Of a stretch of 64,000 nt of DNA, positions 25,143 to 34,197 are shown piece after piece (within the stretch, counting starts at the first letter, position 1; every line of letters starts with the position of its first letter). Below the pieces are notes generated by a model. It ran no database searches and had not been told where the DNA came from. It saw only the letters and a program-made list of their open reading frames with translations. Origin of the DNA: Microbispora sp. NBC_01189 (GTDB lineage: Bacteria; Actinomycetota; Actinomycetes; Streptosporangiales; Streptosporangiaceae); the NCBI RefSeq assembly GCF_036010665.1, contig NZ_CP108581.1:4569501-4633500 (forward strand), in the 5' to 3' direction. The translations under genes and the position numbers were made by a program.

Positions 25143-25907
25143 TCACGCGTGCGCGGCGGCGTCCGATCCGGCGAAGGCGAGATCCCGCCGCCGGGGCGCG
25201 CTCACCGTCACTTCGAGCAGCATGTGTTCTATGTCGAGTTCTCCTTCCCGCACGGTCCGGTCGGCCAGCAGGCGCAGGGTCCGGTCGCCGTCCCCGGCGC
25301 CCCGCAGGAGGGCCACCAGATCGCCGCGGGTGCTGAAATGAATGAGCGCGACGCCGTCCGGGGTGAGCCAGTTCGGCGCTTCCTCGAGAAATCGGCGGTG
25401 CGTGTGGTAACCCGCGTCGACGTACGCCCGGTCGTGCATGTTCTCGTATTCGAATCCGGGCGGCGCCAGCACGTAGTTCGAACTCCAGAAAACGAGGTCG
25501 AAGCGCTCGCCTTCGGCGAGTCCCGCGAACAGGTCACTGCACCGGGCGTCCACCCGGTCGGCCACGCCGTGGCGCGCTGCGTTCATCGCCGTGTTGCGGG
25601 CCGCCTCCGGGTTGATGTCGAGCGCCACCACGCGCGCGCACCCGGCCAGCGCGGCCGACACGGAGATCAGCCCGGAACCCGATCCCATTTCGAGAAGAGA
25701 GCTCCAGCGAGGAGCGTCCGATCCTTCCATGAGTCCCAGGAATCCCATCGCGATCTGGGTGGAAGGAGAATAGATGGGGGCGAAAACCTCGGGCAGGAGG
25801 TCCCATTCCCGGTCGTACATGCTGAACACGCTCGGGCGGTCCGTCCGTGTTCGCGAGCGTTGACTTCGTTCAAGCGAGCGTAGGTAACTCTTGGCCTCCA
25901 GGGTCAC
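25143..25907 (-). CDS. Class I SAM-dependent methyltransferase (PrmC/HemK-like fold)
   Basis: 254 residues from GTG 25907; GGAGGG lies upstream, while the longer ATG reading would place that site inside the gene. Motif I is LLEMGSGSGLISVSAAL (about residues 71-87), motif II VVALDINPEAA and motif IV FDLVFWSSNYVLAPP. The PrmC NPPY is replaced by SSNYVLAPP, so a protein-glutamine target is unlikely and a small-molecule or amino-acid target is possible. The gene is alone between a terminator and the PucR-type regulator gene. It might N-, O- or C-methylate an aromatic unit; this cannot be decided here. Confidence 0.75.
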   Translation of the reverse strand: MTLEAKSYLRSLERSQRSRTRTDRPSVFSMYDREWDLLPEVFAPIYSPSTQIAMGFLGLMEGSDAPRWSSLLEMGSGSGLISVSAALAGCARVVALDINPEAARNTAMNAARHGVADRVDARCSDLFAGLAEGERFDLVFWSSNYVLAPPGFEYENMHDRAYVDAGYHTHRRFLEEAPNWLTPDGVALIHFSTRGDLVALLRGAGDGDRTLRLLADRTVREGELDIEHMLLEVTVSAPRRRDLAFAGSDAAAHA

Positions 25908-26206
25908 GTCGTTTGTCTCCCTCCTTGTCGGCAATAGGGCTTACGCTCACTTTCACCCGGCGGGGAACGCCGGGAAAGGTTGCGGCACAACACACTTTCC
26001 GGTCTCGGATGGTGACGCAGCCACCGGGAGGCCCGATGGCGGGAACCCGGAGGGGCGGGCGGGACGGTGGCGGGTGAACAGGAGGCGGTCAGGGGTGTCA
26101 GCCGGGGTCGCGAGGCGGCCGGCGGCGCTTATGATCACATCAGCCGGACGTGTCGCGGTGATGGAAGCGGTGCCCGCCGGTCGATTCGACAGGCGGTGGA
26201 GGTCTG

Positions 26207-26230
26207 TGTCAACTTGTCGTCTAGTTGACA
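26207..26230. promoter_or_regulatory. Perfect palindrome with embedded TTGACA, upstream of the PucR-type regulator
   Basis: TGTCAACT (26207-26214) and AGTTGACA (26223-26230) form an 8-bp perfect inverted repeat with an 8-bp spacer; the right arm holds a consensus -35, TTGACA. Further down, TATACT at 26341-26346 is a good -10 for a second start about 90 nt before the ATG. The rest of the 534-bp gap 25908-26441 shows no gene. Confidence 0.5.
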
Positions 26231-26441
26231 TGTAGACGGTAAGGACAGACATTTCGCCTATCAAGTGACGAGCCTGCACCTCGTGAACGGCCTCCATCAC
26301 CCCCAGGAAAGGGCCCTGCTGTGCCGACGAGTCAACGGGTTATACTCGCCGTTTCGTCCCCGTGCGCGCCGCACGGGTTCCTCCGTCACCCCCGCACGGA
26401 CGGTCGCGAGCCCCGCCAGTCTCCCGATTGCGAGGCGTTGT

Positions 26442-28355
26442 ATGGCTGACACCCTGTCCTTTCTCGAACTCCTGGCGAGGGAGGGATCGCCGGACGAGTT
26501 CGAGATGGTCGTGGCGGTGGCACGGAGGAACGGGGTGACCGGGGAAGGACTCGAGGAGCTGGAGCGGGCCAAGCGCCTGAGCCTCGCGGTGCACGCCCAG
26601 CTCGAACGGCACCAGCAGCGTGAGGGGACCTTCGCGACGCTCGTCGACACGGCCAGGGAGCTCGCCAAGCCGCCGGATCTCGACGTCCTGCTCAACGTGA
26701 CGACCAGGCGGGCACGGCTGTTGCTGCGGGTGGACATGGCCTACATCGGCATGCCGGACGACGACCTGAAGGAGGTGTGCATCCGGGCGGCGGACGGGCA
26801 CACCTCGATGCTCAGCGTGGGACTGCGGCTGCCGAACACCGGGGGCGTGGGGCGCAAGGTGCTCACCGACAGCCTGCCGTTCTGGACCCCCGACTACCTG
26901 GTGGACCAGCGGTTCGCCCACAGCGATCGGACCGACGAGGTCGTGCGGGCGGAGGGGCTGCACGCGATCATGGCCGCACCGCTCGTCTACGAGAAGGCGC
27001 CGTTCGGCATCCTGTACGTCGGCGACCGGAACGTCCGCCACTTCAAGGTGGACGAGATCTCGCTGCTGAGCTCGCTGGCGAGCCTCGCCAGCGCCATGAT
27101 CGAGAAAGCCCGGTGGCTGGAGGCGGCCACCAGCCGGGCGGAGGCGCTGCGCATCCGGGTGGAGGAGGCGGAGACCCAGCTCGGCAGCCTGGCGGACCTC
27201 ACCGAGGTGCACCAGGGGCTCATGGACATGGCGCTCTCCGGCGGGAACTTCCAGACGCTGACCGTGGAGGCCGCGCACCGCCTGCGGGCCTCGGTCCAGC
27301 TGCGGGGCGCGGACGGCACGGTCCTGGCCACGGCGGGACGGCTGCCGGAACGCGAGGACCTCGTCCTGCTGGCCCGGATGAACGCGCACGCCGCGCGGGA
27401 GCCGTTCTACCTGGAGGGCATGTGGGCGGCGCCGGTCCTCGCCGGCGACGGGCATCTCGGCACCCTGCTGGTGTTCCCCGCGGAGCCGCTGGACGAGTGG
27501 GCGCGGCGGCTGCTCGGCATCGTCGCGCAGGTCGCCGCGGTGCTCGTGCTGCTGGACCGCAAACCGGGCATGCTCGAAGCGGGCGACCGGGGCGAGCTGC
27601 TCGACGACCTTCTCGCGAACCCGCCGCGTCCGGCCCAGCGGCTGCGCAAGCGGGCCCGGTGGCTCGGCATCGACCTCGACACCGACCACGTCATCGTGCT
27701 GAGCCGTACGGACGGCGCCGCCCGAGGGAAGGCCGCGGTGTGGGCCGCGTCGTACGCCCACAGCATGGGCGGCCTGCACACGGTCAAGAACGGGTGCAAC
27801 GTGCTGCTGCTCATGGGGTCCGACCCGGCGGCGGCCGCGCGGGCCGTCTCCGCCAAGCTGTCCCCCCTGCTGGACACGCCGGTGACGGTCGCGGCGGCCG
27901 GGCCGATCTCCGACCCCGCGTCGGTCCGGTCCGGATTCGCCGAGGCGCTGCGCTGCCTGGAGGCCATGACGACCCTCGGGGCCGGCGGCTCCGCGGCCTC
28001 GGTCGGCGATCTCGGCTTCCTGGGCGTCCTGCTGGCCGACAGCCCGGACATCGACGGATTCATCTCCGCGGCGATCGGGCCCGTGCTGGAGTACGACCGG
28101 CAGCGGTCCACCGAACTCGTCCAGACTCTCGGGGCGTACTTCGAGTCGGGGAGCAGTCCCACGTACGCCGCCGAGAAGCTGCACGTCCACCCCAACACCG
28201 TGTCCCGTCGGCTGGAACGCATCGGCGAGCTGCTCGGCCCGGGCTGGCAGGACACCGAGCGGTCCCTGGACATCCAGCTGGCGCTCCGGCTCGTGCGCCT
28301 ACGCCACCTGCTCGGAGGTTCCGTCACACCCGGCACCGGGAGGGAAGGCGCGTGA
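26442..28355 (+). CDS. GAF-domain PucR/CdaR-family transcriptional regulator
   Basis: 637 residues from ATG 26442. A GAF sensor domain lies at about residues 65-225 (ELAKPPDLDVLLNVTTRRAR through LLSSLASLASAMIEKA), a short coiled coil follows (RAEALRIRVEEAETQLGSL), and a PucR-type helix-turn-helix closes the protein (YFESGSSPTYAAEKLHVHPN and TVSRRLERIGELLG, about 560-600). Such proteins sense a small ligand and regulate nearby catabolic or secondary-metabolite genes. Its 3' end overlaps the convergent IS701-like gene by 57 nt. The ligand is unknown. Confidence 0.85.
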   Translation: MADTLSFLELLAREGSPDEFEMVVAVARRNGVTGEGLEELERAKRLSLAVHAQLERHQQREGTFATLVDTARELAKPPDLDVLLNVTTRRARLLLRVDMAYIGMPDDDLKEVCIRAADGHTSMLSVGLRLPNTGGVGRKVLTDSLPFWTPDYLVDQRFAHSDRTDEVVRAEGLHAIMAAPLVYEKAPFGILYVGDRNVRHFKVDEISLLSSLASLASAMIEKARWLEAATSRAEALRIRVEEAETQLGSLADLTEVHQGLMDMALSGGNFQTLTVEAAHRLRASVQLRGADGTVLATAGRLPEREDLVLLARMNAHAAREPFYLEGMWAAPVLAGDGHLGTLLVFPAEPLDEWARRLLGIVAQVAAVLVLLDRKPGMLEAGDRGELLDDLLANPPRPAQRLRKRARWLGIDLDTDHVIVLSRTDGAARGKAAVWAASYAHSMGGLHTVKNGCNVLLLMGSDPAAAARAVSAKLSPLLDTPVTVAAAGPISDPASVRSGFAEALRCLEAMTTLGAGGSAASVGDLGFLGVLLADSPDIDGFISAAIGPVLEYDRQRSTELVQTLGAYFESGSSPTYAAEKLHVHPNTVSRRLERIGELLGPGWQDTERSLDIQLALRLVRLRHLLGGSVTPGTGREGA

Positions 28356-29723
28356 GCCGCGCGCCGCGGTCCTGTCCCGCTCGGTGAGGATCGAGACGGC
28401 GCAGGCGGCCGAGGCCAGCGTGGTGTGGCGGTGCCACCCGGAGAACGACCGGCCGGTGAAGTCCCGCATTCCCACGTCGTCGGAGACGTCGGCGAAGTCC
28501 TCGTCGACGAGCCGCGGCAACCGGGTCAGCCTGACCAGCGTGGTGAGATCCGGCGTGCTCAGGTTGGTGAGCCACAGCTCCCCCGGCCGCGCCTCGCCGA
28601 TTCCGGAGATCCCGAGGAGGAGCAGCTCCCGGTCGGAGCCGCCCGCCTCGGGGGTTCCGGCCGCCCTGCTCACCGGAACACCTCCCGGCCGCGCGGAACG
28701 GGGCCGTACGACCCCCGACGGTACGGCCCCGGACCGCGCGGCCCCCGGATGCGGGGTCTCCGTATGCGGGCCCCGCATATGCGGACCCCCCATATGCAGG
28801 GCCCCCGAGTGCGGAAAACGGGGGGCGGCGCCTCCGTCGTGGCGGTGCGGCGCCACGACGGAGGCCGTGGCCACCAGGCGGGTGTGCCGCCCGGAGTCGG
28901 TGTCCGGCACCTCGACGCGGCGCCGGGTGTGCCGCGCCGCCGACATGATCTGCCGGGCGGAGAGGGCCCGCGCCCGGCCGGGAAGACAGAGCTGCTGTTC
29001 GCCGTCGATCCTGGCGAGCAGCGGGACGCCGGCGTCGCCGAGCCCTCGCGCGAGAACATGGACGTCGAGCTCCCGCGCGTCGAGCACGACCGGCCGCACG
29101 GGCAGGTCCCACGCGGACAGGTCCAGAAAGGCGTTCACCGCGCAGCCGGACGGCGTGTCGGCGGCGGCGCCCTCGGGAATGGCGGCCCGGCTGCGCCGCC
29201 GGCTGTCGTCCAGCCACGCGTCCGGCAGGTGCAGCCTCCAGTTCACCGGGCTGCACAGCCGCTCGGACGCCAGCCACACGCCCATGGCCAGCTGGGCCGT
29301 GCCCACCTGGCCGAGACCGGGGAAGAAGCGCCGGTCCACGCCCACCGAGTGCTCGCCCGCCTTGGGGATGAGCACCGGCCGCACGACCCAGGCCTGTGGC
29401 GGGGCGACACCGCTCACGTACTCGGCCAGCGCCTGCCGCACCGGCATCCAGTCCCAGGTCGAGTCGCAGACGAAGTGGTGCAGGCTCTGCTCGGTGGCCG
29501 GGCCGCCGATCACGCCGGCGATGTTCCTGATCGACTTGCGTCCGGTCGCGGTCAGCAGTCCGTACAGGTAGTCCATTCCCCTGCGGCGCTGGTCGCGGCG
29601 GGGGAGGGGCGCGAAGAGCGCCGCGCAGAGCTCGGCGGGCAGGATCTCGGCGGGCTGGAGCTCGGCGGGCTGGATCTCGTCGGGCAGCATGCGGTCGGGA
29701 TCGGCGCTGCGCGTGTCGCGCAT
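28299..29723 (-). CDS. IS701-like transposase homologue, probably inactive/domesticated
   Basis: 474 residues. IS701 family features remain: MDYLYGLLTATGRKSIRNIA, LHHFVCDSTWDWMPVRQ and GRSFSGWHRHTTLASAA. In active relatives the segment before PKxGxHSVGV carries the first catalytic Asp (DDTGFPK-like); here it reads VVRPVLIPKAGEHSVGV. The third acid, expected in a YEGRS-like motif, reads DFTGRS. A Gly-Pro-His repeat block interrupts the middle. No terminal inverted repeats were found beside it. Such degenerate copies recur in actinomycete biosynthetic clusters and may have become DNA-binding regulators, which is inference. A ribosome site before ATG 29723 is not obvious. Confidence 0.65.
   Translation of the reverse strand: MRDTRSADPDRMLPDEIQPAELQPAEILPAELCAALFAPLPRRDQRRRGMDYLYGLLTATGRKSIRNIAGVIGGPATEQSLHHFVCDSTWDWMPVRQALAEYVSGVAPPQAWVVRPVLIPKAGEHSVGVDRRFFPGLGQVGTAQLAMGVWLASERLCSPVNWRLHLPDAWLDDSRRRSRAAIPEGAAADTPSGCAVNAFLDLSAWDLPVRPVVLDARELDVHVLARGLGDAGVPLLARIDGEQQLCLPGRARALSARQIMSAARHTRRRVEVPDTDSGRHTRLVATASVVAPHRHDGGAAPRFPHSGALHMGGPHMRGPHTETPHPGAARSGAVPSGVVRPRSARPGGVPVSRAAGTPEAGGSDRELLLLGISGIGEARPGELWLTNLSTPDLTTLVRLTRLPRLVDEDFADVSDDVGMRDFTGRSFSGWHRHTTLASAACAVSILTERDRTAARGSRAFPPGAGCDGTSEQVA
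28690..28830. repeat. Short tandem repeats inside the IS701-like gene
   Basis: Degenerate 15-bp units around GCATATGCGGACCCCC and GTACGGCCCCGGAC lie head to tail and encode a PHMRG-type pentapeptide repeat that family members lack. They look like slippage expansions in a gene under relaxed constraint. Confidence 0.6.
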
Positions 29724-30059
29724 GGTGGGTCACCCCGGGCGGATGGCGGGCGGACGTGTCGCCTCCACCATCGGCCGCGGGCACGGCGCGCGCCTAGATG
29801 CGCTCGCCCCCATGTGCCGGGCCGCGGTGGTGACGGCGCCACCCCATGCCCGGTTCGCGCCTCCCGATCCGGGATCTTCCCGCGCCGGTCACTCGGCCGA
29901 AGGGTGGCCGGGCCACCATGGGCGGATGCCCATCAGGTGCGGACGTGTGGCACGGTCACCGCGCGGCGGTCCGTACGACCCCTGGTCACTGTGTGCGGTG
30001 GGCCCCGAAGCTGGCCGAAATGGCGATAATCTTGAGAAATCTGCCTTACCACGGACCTG

Positions 30060-30085
30060 ACGGATTTTGAGAATATCCGTTGACG
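30060..30085 (+). promoter_or_regulatory. Palindrome overlapping a TTGACG -35 before the chorismate mutase-SARP operon
   Basis: ACGGAT (30060-30065) and ATCCGT (30075-30080) form an inverted repeat with a 9-nt spacer; TTGACG starts on the last base of the right arm. TTGAGAAATCT (30032) and TTGAGAATATC (30067) form a direct repeat 35 bp apart. No good -10 was found at 17-18 bp. The rest of the 535-bp gap 29724-30258 has no recognisable gene. Confidence 0.4.
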
Positions 30086-30258
30086 GCCTCCCAGGGCTCC
30101 CGGACGATCCTGCACATACCGGGAAGTTGCCGCCCTATCAGGAGTAAGGGGGGAACGCGATGATACCGCCCTAAGAGATCCGACATCTAACTTTGCCGAG
30201 TGCGCGCCTCATTCTGTTGCGCCGCCGGCGCATCCGTTGGTTCGAAGGGACGTTTCCC

Positions 30259-30606
30259 GTGGCGAAACTCAACGCACTAAGAGCGCAAATAGACAGCCTC
30301 GACCAGAAATTGGCGGAAATCATCGCCGAACGTCTCGGGCTGTGCGCTCAGGTGGCTCACGTGAAGTTGGCCGAGGGGATTTCCATGATGCAGCCGGACC
30401 GCGTCACCGCAGTTCGCGACGCCTACGCCGGACGGGCACGAGAGCTGGGCGTGTCACCGGACCTCCTGGTCCGGGTGGCCGCTCTCCTCATCGACGAGGC
30501 CTGCCGGCTGGAAGCGGGAATCATGGGAACGTCGATCGGACCCCACACCTCTGAACATACCCGGGCAGGCGGAGCTGGAGGCGTAGCCGATGGGACCAGA
30601 GTGTAA
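30259..30606 (+). CDS. Chorismate mutase, AroQ type (PapB/PchB-like)
   Basis: 115 residues from GTG 30259 (GAAGGGA upstream). The all-helical AroQ pattern is clear: LNALRAQIDSLDQKLAEIIA, ERLGLCAQVAHVKLAEG, MQPDRVTAVRDAYAGRAREL. It converts chorismate to prephenate; PapB homologues act on 4-amino-4-deoxychorismate instead. Its stop lies inside the SARP gene (17-nt overlap), so enzyme and regulator are co-translated. With the TyrA-like gene at 47900 it could supply an arylpyruvate to the pathway. No PapA-type aminodeoxychorismate synthase is in the window, which favours the hydroxy rather than the amino series. Confidence 0.85.
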   Translation: MAKLNALRAQIDSLDQKLAEIIAERLGLCAQVAHVKLAEGISMMQPDRVTAVRDAYAGRARELGVSPDLLVRVAALLIDEACRLEAGIMGTSIGPHTSEHTRAGGAGGVADGTRV

Positions 30607-32653
30607 TACCGAGACAGATGAGGGCGACGTATTCTTTCGAATTCTCGGCCCCTTTCAGGTGAATGTGGGAAATACGGTCGTCAAGCTCGCCAAGAACAGG
30701 CAGCTGACCGTTCTCGCGCTTCTGGCGACCGAAGCGAACAAGATCGTGTCGGTGGGAAGAATCATCGACGCCGTCTGGGGGGACGCCTCGCCGATCACGG
30801 CGGACAAGCAGATCCAGACCTGTGTGTGGCGGCTGCGTTCGGTCTTCGAGGCGGCCGGCGCGCCCGCGAACATCATCGAGACCACGCAGGGGGGATACCG
30901 GCTGCGCCTGGGCGAGTCGGGCCTGGACGCGTGGCTGTTCGAGCGGGCAGTGGCCCGCGGGCGGAGCAGGGTGGAGGACGGTGATCTCGGCGGTGCGGCG
31001 GAGGAGTACCGGGCGGGTCTGTCGCTGTTCCGCGGGCAGCCGCTCGCGGAGCTCGACAGCGCGGTGATCGAGGCGGTCGCCACCTACTGGGCCGAGCGCA
31101 GGCTGTCGGTGCTGGAGGAGTGCCTCGACCTCGAACTCGCCATGGGCCGGCACCGCGAGCTCGTGGGCGAGCTGCGGCTGCTCGTGGAGGAGCACCCGCT
31201 GCGCGAGCACCTGCGCGCCAAGCTCATGACGGCGCTCTACCTGTCCGACCGGCGCGCGGACGCGCTGGCGGTGTACCGCGCGGGCCGTACGGCGCTGGTC
31301 AACAACCTCGGCCTCGATCCCTGTGCGCGCCTGCAGGACCTGCACCGCCGGATCATCGCCGGGCACCCCGTCCCCTCACCGTTCCCGCAGCGCGCCCGGC
31401 ACGCGGCGAAGATCCCCGCGCAGCTGCCCGCAGGCGTCGGCGACTTCACCGGCAGGCTCGACCAGGTCGACTGGCTGTGCCGGGAGCTCAACCACGACCG
31501 GACCGACCGGCCGCGGGTCATCGCCCTGGTGGGCCGTGGCGGCGTGGGCAAGACGGCACTGGCCGTCCACGCGGCGCACAAGGTGCGCGACCACTACCCG
31601 GACGGGCAGATCCACGCCAACCTGCGCGGCAGCACCGAACCGCGGCAGGCGGCCGACGTGCTCGCGGAGTTCCTGCACGCGCTGGGGGTGCCGCAGCGGA
31701 GCGTCCCGCCGGACCTGTCCGGCCGCGCGACGCTGTTCCGCAGCGTGAGCGCCGGCCGCCGCCTGCTCGTCCTGCTGGACGACGTGGCCGACTACGAGCA
31801 GATCGAGCCGCTGCTGCCCGGCGACCGGGGCAGCGTGGTGCTGTGCACGAGCCAGCCCAGCATGATCCAGGCGCCCGGCGTCGCCATGCGCCGCGTCGAG
31901 GGGCTCACCGCCGCCGAGGGCGTGCAGCTGCTCGCCCAGCTCGTGGGAGCGGAGCGCGTCGCGCAGGAGCCGGAGAGCGCCCGGCTGGTCGTCGAACGCT
32001 GCGGGCACCTGCCGCTGGCGATCCGCGCCGCCGCCGCCCGCCTCAACGCCCGCCCGGCCTACCGGCTCGACCGGTTCGTCGACCGCCTGTCGGACGAGGA
32101 CCGCAGGATCACCGAGCTGACCTACGGTTCCCTGGACACCGGCGCCCGGCTCGTCGCCTCGGCGGAGCGGCTGCCCGACGTGGCCCGCACGCTGTGGCTG
32201 CTGCTGAGCGTCATGAACCTGACGCACGTCTCGGCCTGGGCGGCGGCCGCGGTCGCCGACCTGTCGGAGGACGAGGCGCAGCGGTTGCTCGACCTCCTGG
32301 TCGACCACCAGGTGCTCGACGTGGTCAGCGAGGACGGCCTGGGCGGCTCCCGCTACGAGTTCCACTCGCTGGTGCGGATCCGGGCCCGTGCGCTCGCGGC
32401 CGCGGAGCTGGACGCGACGACCCGCGCCAAGGCCCGCGACCGGCTGCTCGACGTGTTCTCATGGCTGGAGGAGCACGCGCGGGTGGCCCTCCGATCGCCC
32501 CGCAACGGCCTGGCGCGCCCCGCGCCGGCCTCCGTGCTGCGCATCGGCCGGACCATCATCCGCGACATCACCCAGTACGCCGACGTGTGGCTCGCCCAGG
32601 AGCGGCCCAACCTCGCGGAGCTCCGCGAGCCGCTCGTCGCCACGAGCGTGTGA
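30590..32653 (+). CDS. SARP-family activator with NB-ARC domain
   Basis: 687 residues. An OmpR-like winged helix spans about residues 15-95 (FRILGPFQVNVGNTVVKLAK, GRIIDAVWGD), a bacterial transcriptional activation domain about 100-250 (LDAWLFERAVARGR, LREHLRAKLMTALYLSDRRA), then an NB-ARC ATPase with P-loop ALVGRGGVGKTALAV (about 315-328) and LLVLLDD. The full-length AfsR-like tail of TPR repeats is absent. SARPs activate antibiotic clusters from 11-bp-phased repeats placed 8 bp before a -10; three such promoters are found in this window. It is the likely pathway-specific activator. Confidence 0.92.
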   Translation: MGPECNTETDEGDVFFRILGPFQVNVGNTVVKLAKNRQLTVLALLATEANKIVSVGRIIDAVWGDASPITADKQIQTCVWRLRSVFEAAGAPANIIETTQGGYRLRLGESGLDAWLFERAVARGRSRVEDGDLGGAAEEYRAGLSLFRGQPLAELDSAVIEAVATYWAERRLSVLEECLDLELAMGRHRELVGELRLLVEEHPLREHLRAKLMTALYLSDRRADALAVYRAGRTALVNNLGLDPCARLQDLHRRIIAGHPVPSPFPQRARHAAKIPAQLPAGVGDFTGRLDQVDWLCRELNHDRTDRPRVIALVGRGGVGKTALAVHAAHKVRDHYPDGQIHANLRGSTEPRQAADVLAEFLHALGVPQRSVPPDLSGRATLFRSVSAGRRLLVLLDDVADYEQIEPLLPGDRGSVVLCTSQPSMIQAPGVAMRRVEGLTAAEGVQLLAQLVGAERVAQEPESARLVVERCGHLPLAIRAAAARLNARPAYRLDRFVDRLSDEDRRITELTYGSLDTGARLVASAERLPDVARTLWLLLSVMNLTHVSAWAAAAVADLSEDEAQRLLDLLVDHQVLDVVSEDGLGGSRYEFHSLVRIRARALAAAELDATTRAKARDRLLDVFSWLEEHARVALRSPRNGLARPAPASVLRIGRTIIRDITQYADVWLAQERPNLAELREPLVATSV

Positions 32654-32663
32654 CGATGTCATG

Positions 32664-32709
32664 GCCTTCGGCGATGCCCCGGTCTTCGGTGATTCCCCGG
32701 CCTTCGGGG
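32664..32709. repeat. 18-bp tandem repeat with weak terminator hairpin
   Basis: Three 18-bp units start GCCTTCGG or GTCTTCGG at 32664, 32682 and 32700, between the convergent SARP and YjbR genes. CCCCG-GCCTT-CGGGG at 32695-32709 can fold into a short stem and may end transcription. Confidence 0.5.
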
Positions 32710-32713
32710 AGGT

Positions 32714-33130
32714 TCAGCGGCCGGGCGGCGGGTCCAGCCGTCCGGCCAGCCTCCTGGGCGCCAGGTGGCGGTAGCTCTCGGCGAGCAGCTCCGTCACCTC
32801 GGACCAGTCCACGTCCGCCTCGACGACCATGCCGACGATGTCGGGGAACCAGGGCGGCCGGAAGAACGGATGGCCGAGGCCGCCCAGGGCGGCCAGCTCC
32901 TCCCCGGACGACCGGAACGTCAGCACGACCACCGGCCCGGGCGTGCCGGCCGCCCGCGCGTACGCGGGCGGCCGGCCGCCTTCGACCACGAGCACGTGGG
33001 CGAAGGTCTTCCTGCCCACCCGCCACCGCGTGCCTGCCCACGCCTGCTCCTCGTACGCCTCGGGCAGGCGCAGGCAGGTCTCCCGGAGGCGGGCCACGAT
33101 CTCGCCGGGAACCTCCGCCGTCAACGCCAC
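32714..33130 (-). CDS. MmcQ/YjbR-family protein
   Basis: 138 residues from GTG 33130, overlapping the LysK-like stop by 10 nt. MmcQ/YjbR landmarks: LRLPEAYEEQAWAGTRWRVG and KTFAHV near the start and FRPPWFPDIVGMVVEADVDW with ELLAESYRHLAPRRLAG at the end. The family has a CyaY-like DNA-binding fold, with no enzyme role established. It is the last gene of the LysW operon; a role in the pathway is unproven. Confidence 0.8.
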   Translation of the reverse strand: MALTAEVPGEIVARLRETCLRLPEAYEEQAWAGTRWRVGRKTFAHVLVVEGGRPPAYARAAGTPGPVVVLTFRSSGEELAALGGLGHPFFRPPWFPDIVGMVVEADVDWSEVTELLAESYRHLAPRRLAGRLDPPPGR

Positions 33131-34197
33131 TCCGCCTGGGCGAGGATCCCGAGCGCCGCACGCAGGACCTCCACGGCCCTGCCGTACTCGACCAGGTCGA
33201 TGTGCTCGCGATCGGTGTGGTCGAGGCTGGAGTCACCGGGACCGTAGACCGCCATGGGCACCTGCCAGCGGGGCTCCACGATGTTCAGGTCGGCGGTCCC
33301 GGTCTTCAGCTTGAGCTTCGGCCGCTCCCCCCGGCGCCGGATGCCGGCGCACAGCGCGCGTACGGCGGGCCCCGCGGGGTCCACCCGCACCGGCGGGGTC
33401 CGGTCGTCGACGTAGAGCGTCCCGTCGCGCGCGGCGTCCGTGACGAAGCGCTCGAAGGCCGCCAGGTCGAACCCCGGCGGGGTGCGTACGGACACGGTCA
33501 TCAGCGCCCGCTCGATCGTGCCGGTGATGTCGTTCAGCGTGGGGACGGGACGGTCGAAGGCCCGGTCGCCCGCCGCCACCACCTCGCAGTAGGAGTCGCA
33601 GTAGGACCGGACCCGGTCCCAGAAGAGGGCCGCGGCCTCGGTGGCCTTCTCCTCCGGACTGGCGGTGTGCACCGCCGGCCGGCTGACGTCGTAGCGCATC
33701 ATGACGCGGCCCTTGTAGCCGATGCCGACGCCGGCCCAGCCGTTGGGCTCGCCCACGACGGCCACGTCCGGCCGGAAGGTCTCGGCGAGGTGCTGCGCGC
33801 CCTTCCCGAAGGTCTCCTCCTCGACGACCCCCGCCACCACCACCTGCATGCCGCGCAGGTCGGCCGCGGCGGCGGCCGCGATCATCGTGGCGAGCGGCCC
33901 CTTGGCGTCGACGGTGCCCCGCCCGTACAGAAGGGAGCCCTCCTGCCGGACCGGGATGTCGCCGGGCACGGTGTCCATGTGGCCCATCAGCATGATCATA
34001 GGCGCGCCGGGGTCGCCGCGCCTGCCGATCACGTTGCCCACCTCGTCGATGTGGCTGCGAAAGCCCCACTCGGGCAGTTCGCGGGCGAGCAGGGAGGCCA
34101 GTTCGGCCTCCTCACCCGTCGTCGAGGGCACCTCCACCATGCGGCGGAGCAGGGACTCGGCCCTGCTCGTGGTACCGCTGGTCATGCTGCTGGTCAT
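33121..34197 (-). CDS. lysK: LysK-like M20 carboxypeptidase releasing the amino acid from the carrier protein
   Basis: 358 residues; ATG 34197 overlaps the kinase stop (ATGA). M20 metallopeptidase motifs: GHMDTVPGDIP (first metal His-Asp), YGRGTVDAKGPLA (bridging Asp), VVEEETFGKGA (catalytic Glu pair) and VVGEPNGW. In LysW pathways LysK cleaves the isopeptide bond between the carrier's C-terminal Glu and the finished amino acid. Membership of a complete LysW-X-Y-Z operon makes this role more likely than ArgE or DapE activity. It would free DADH or a related diamino acid in the cytosol. Confidence 0.85.
   Translation of the reverse strand: MTSSMTSGTTSRAESLLRRMVEVPSTTGEEAELASLLARELPEWGFRSHIDEVGNVIGRRGDPGAPMIMLMGHMDTVPGDIPVRQEGSLLYGRGTVDAKGPLATMIAAAAAADLRGMQVVVAGVVEEETFGKGAQHLAETFRPDVAVVGEPNGWAGVGIGYKGRVMMRYDVSRPAVHTASPEEKATEAAALFWDRVRSYCDSYCEVVAAGDRAFDRPVPTLNDITGTIERALMTVSVRTPPGFDLAAFERFVTDAARDGTLYVDDRTPPVRVDPAGPAVRALCAGIRRRGERPKLKLKTGTADLNIVEPRWQVPMAVYGPGDSSLDHTDREHIDLVEYGRAVEVLRAALGILAQAEWR

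Noticed and set aside
30080-30108. Standard sigma-70-like promoter TTGACG with a -10
   Set aside because: The -35 is good, but no acceptable -10 exists at 16-19 bp, so only the palindrome is reported.
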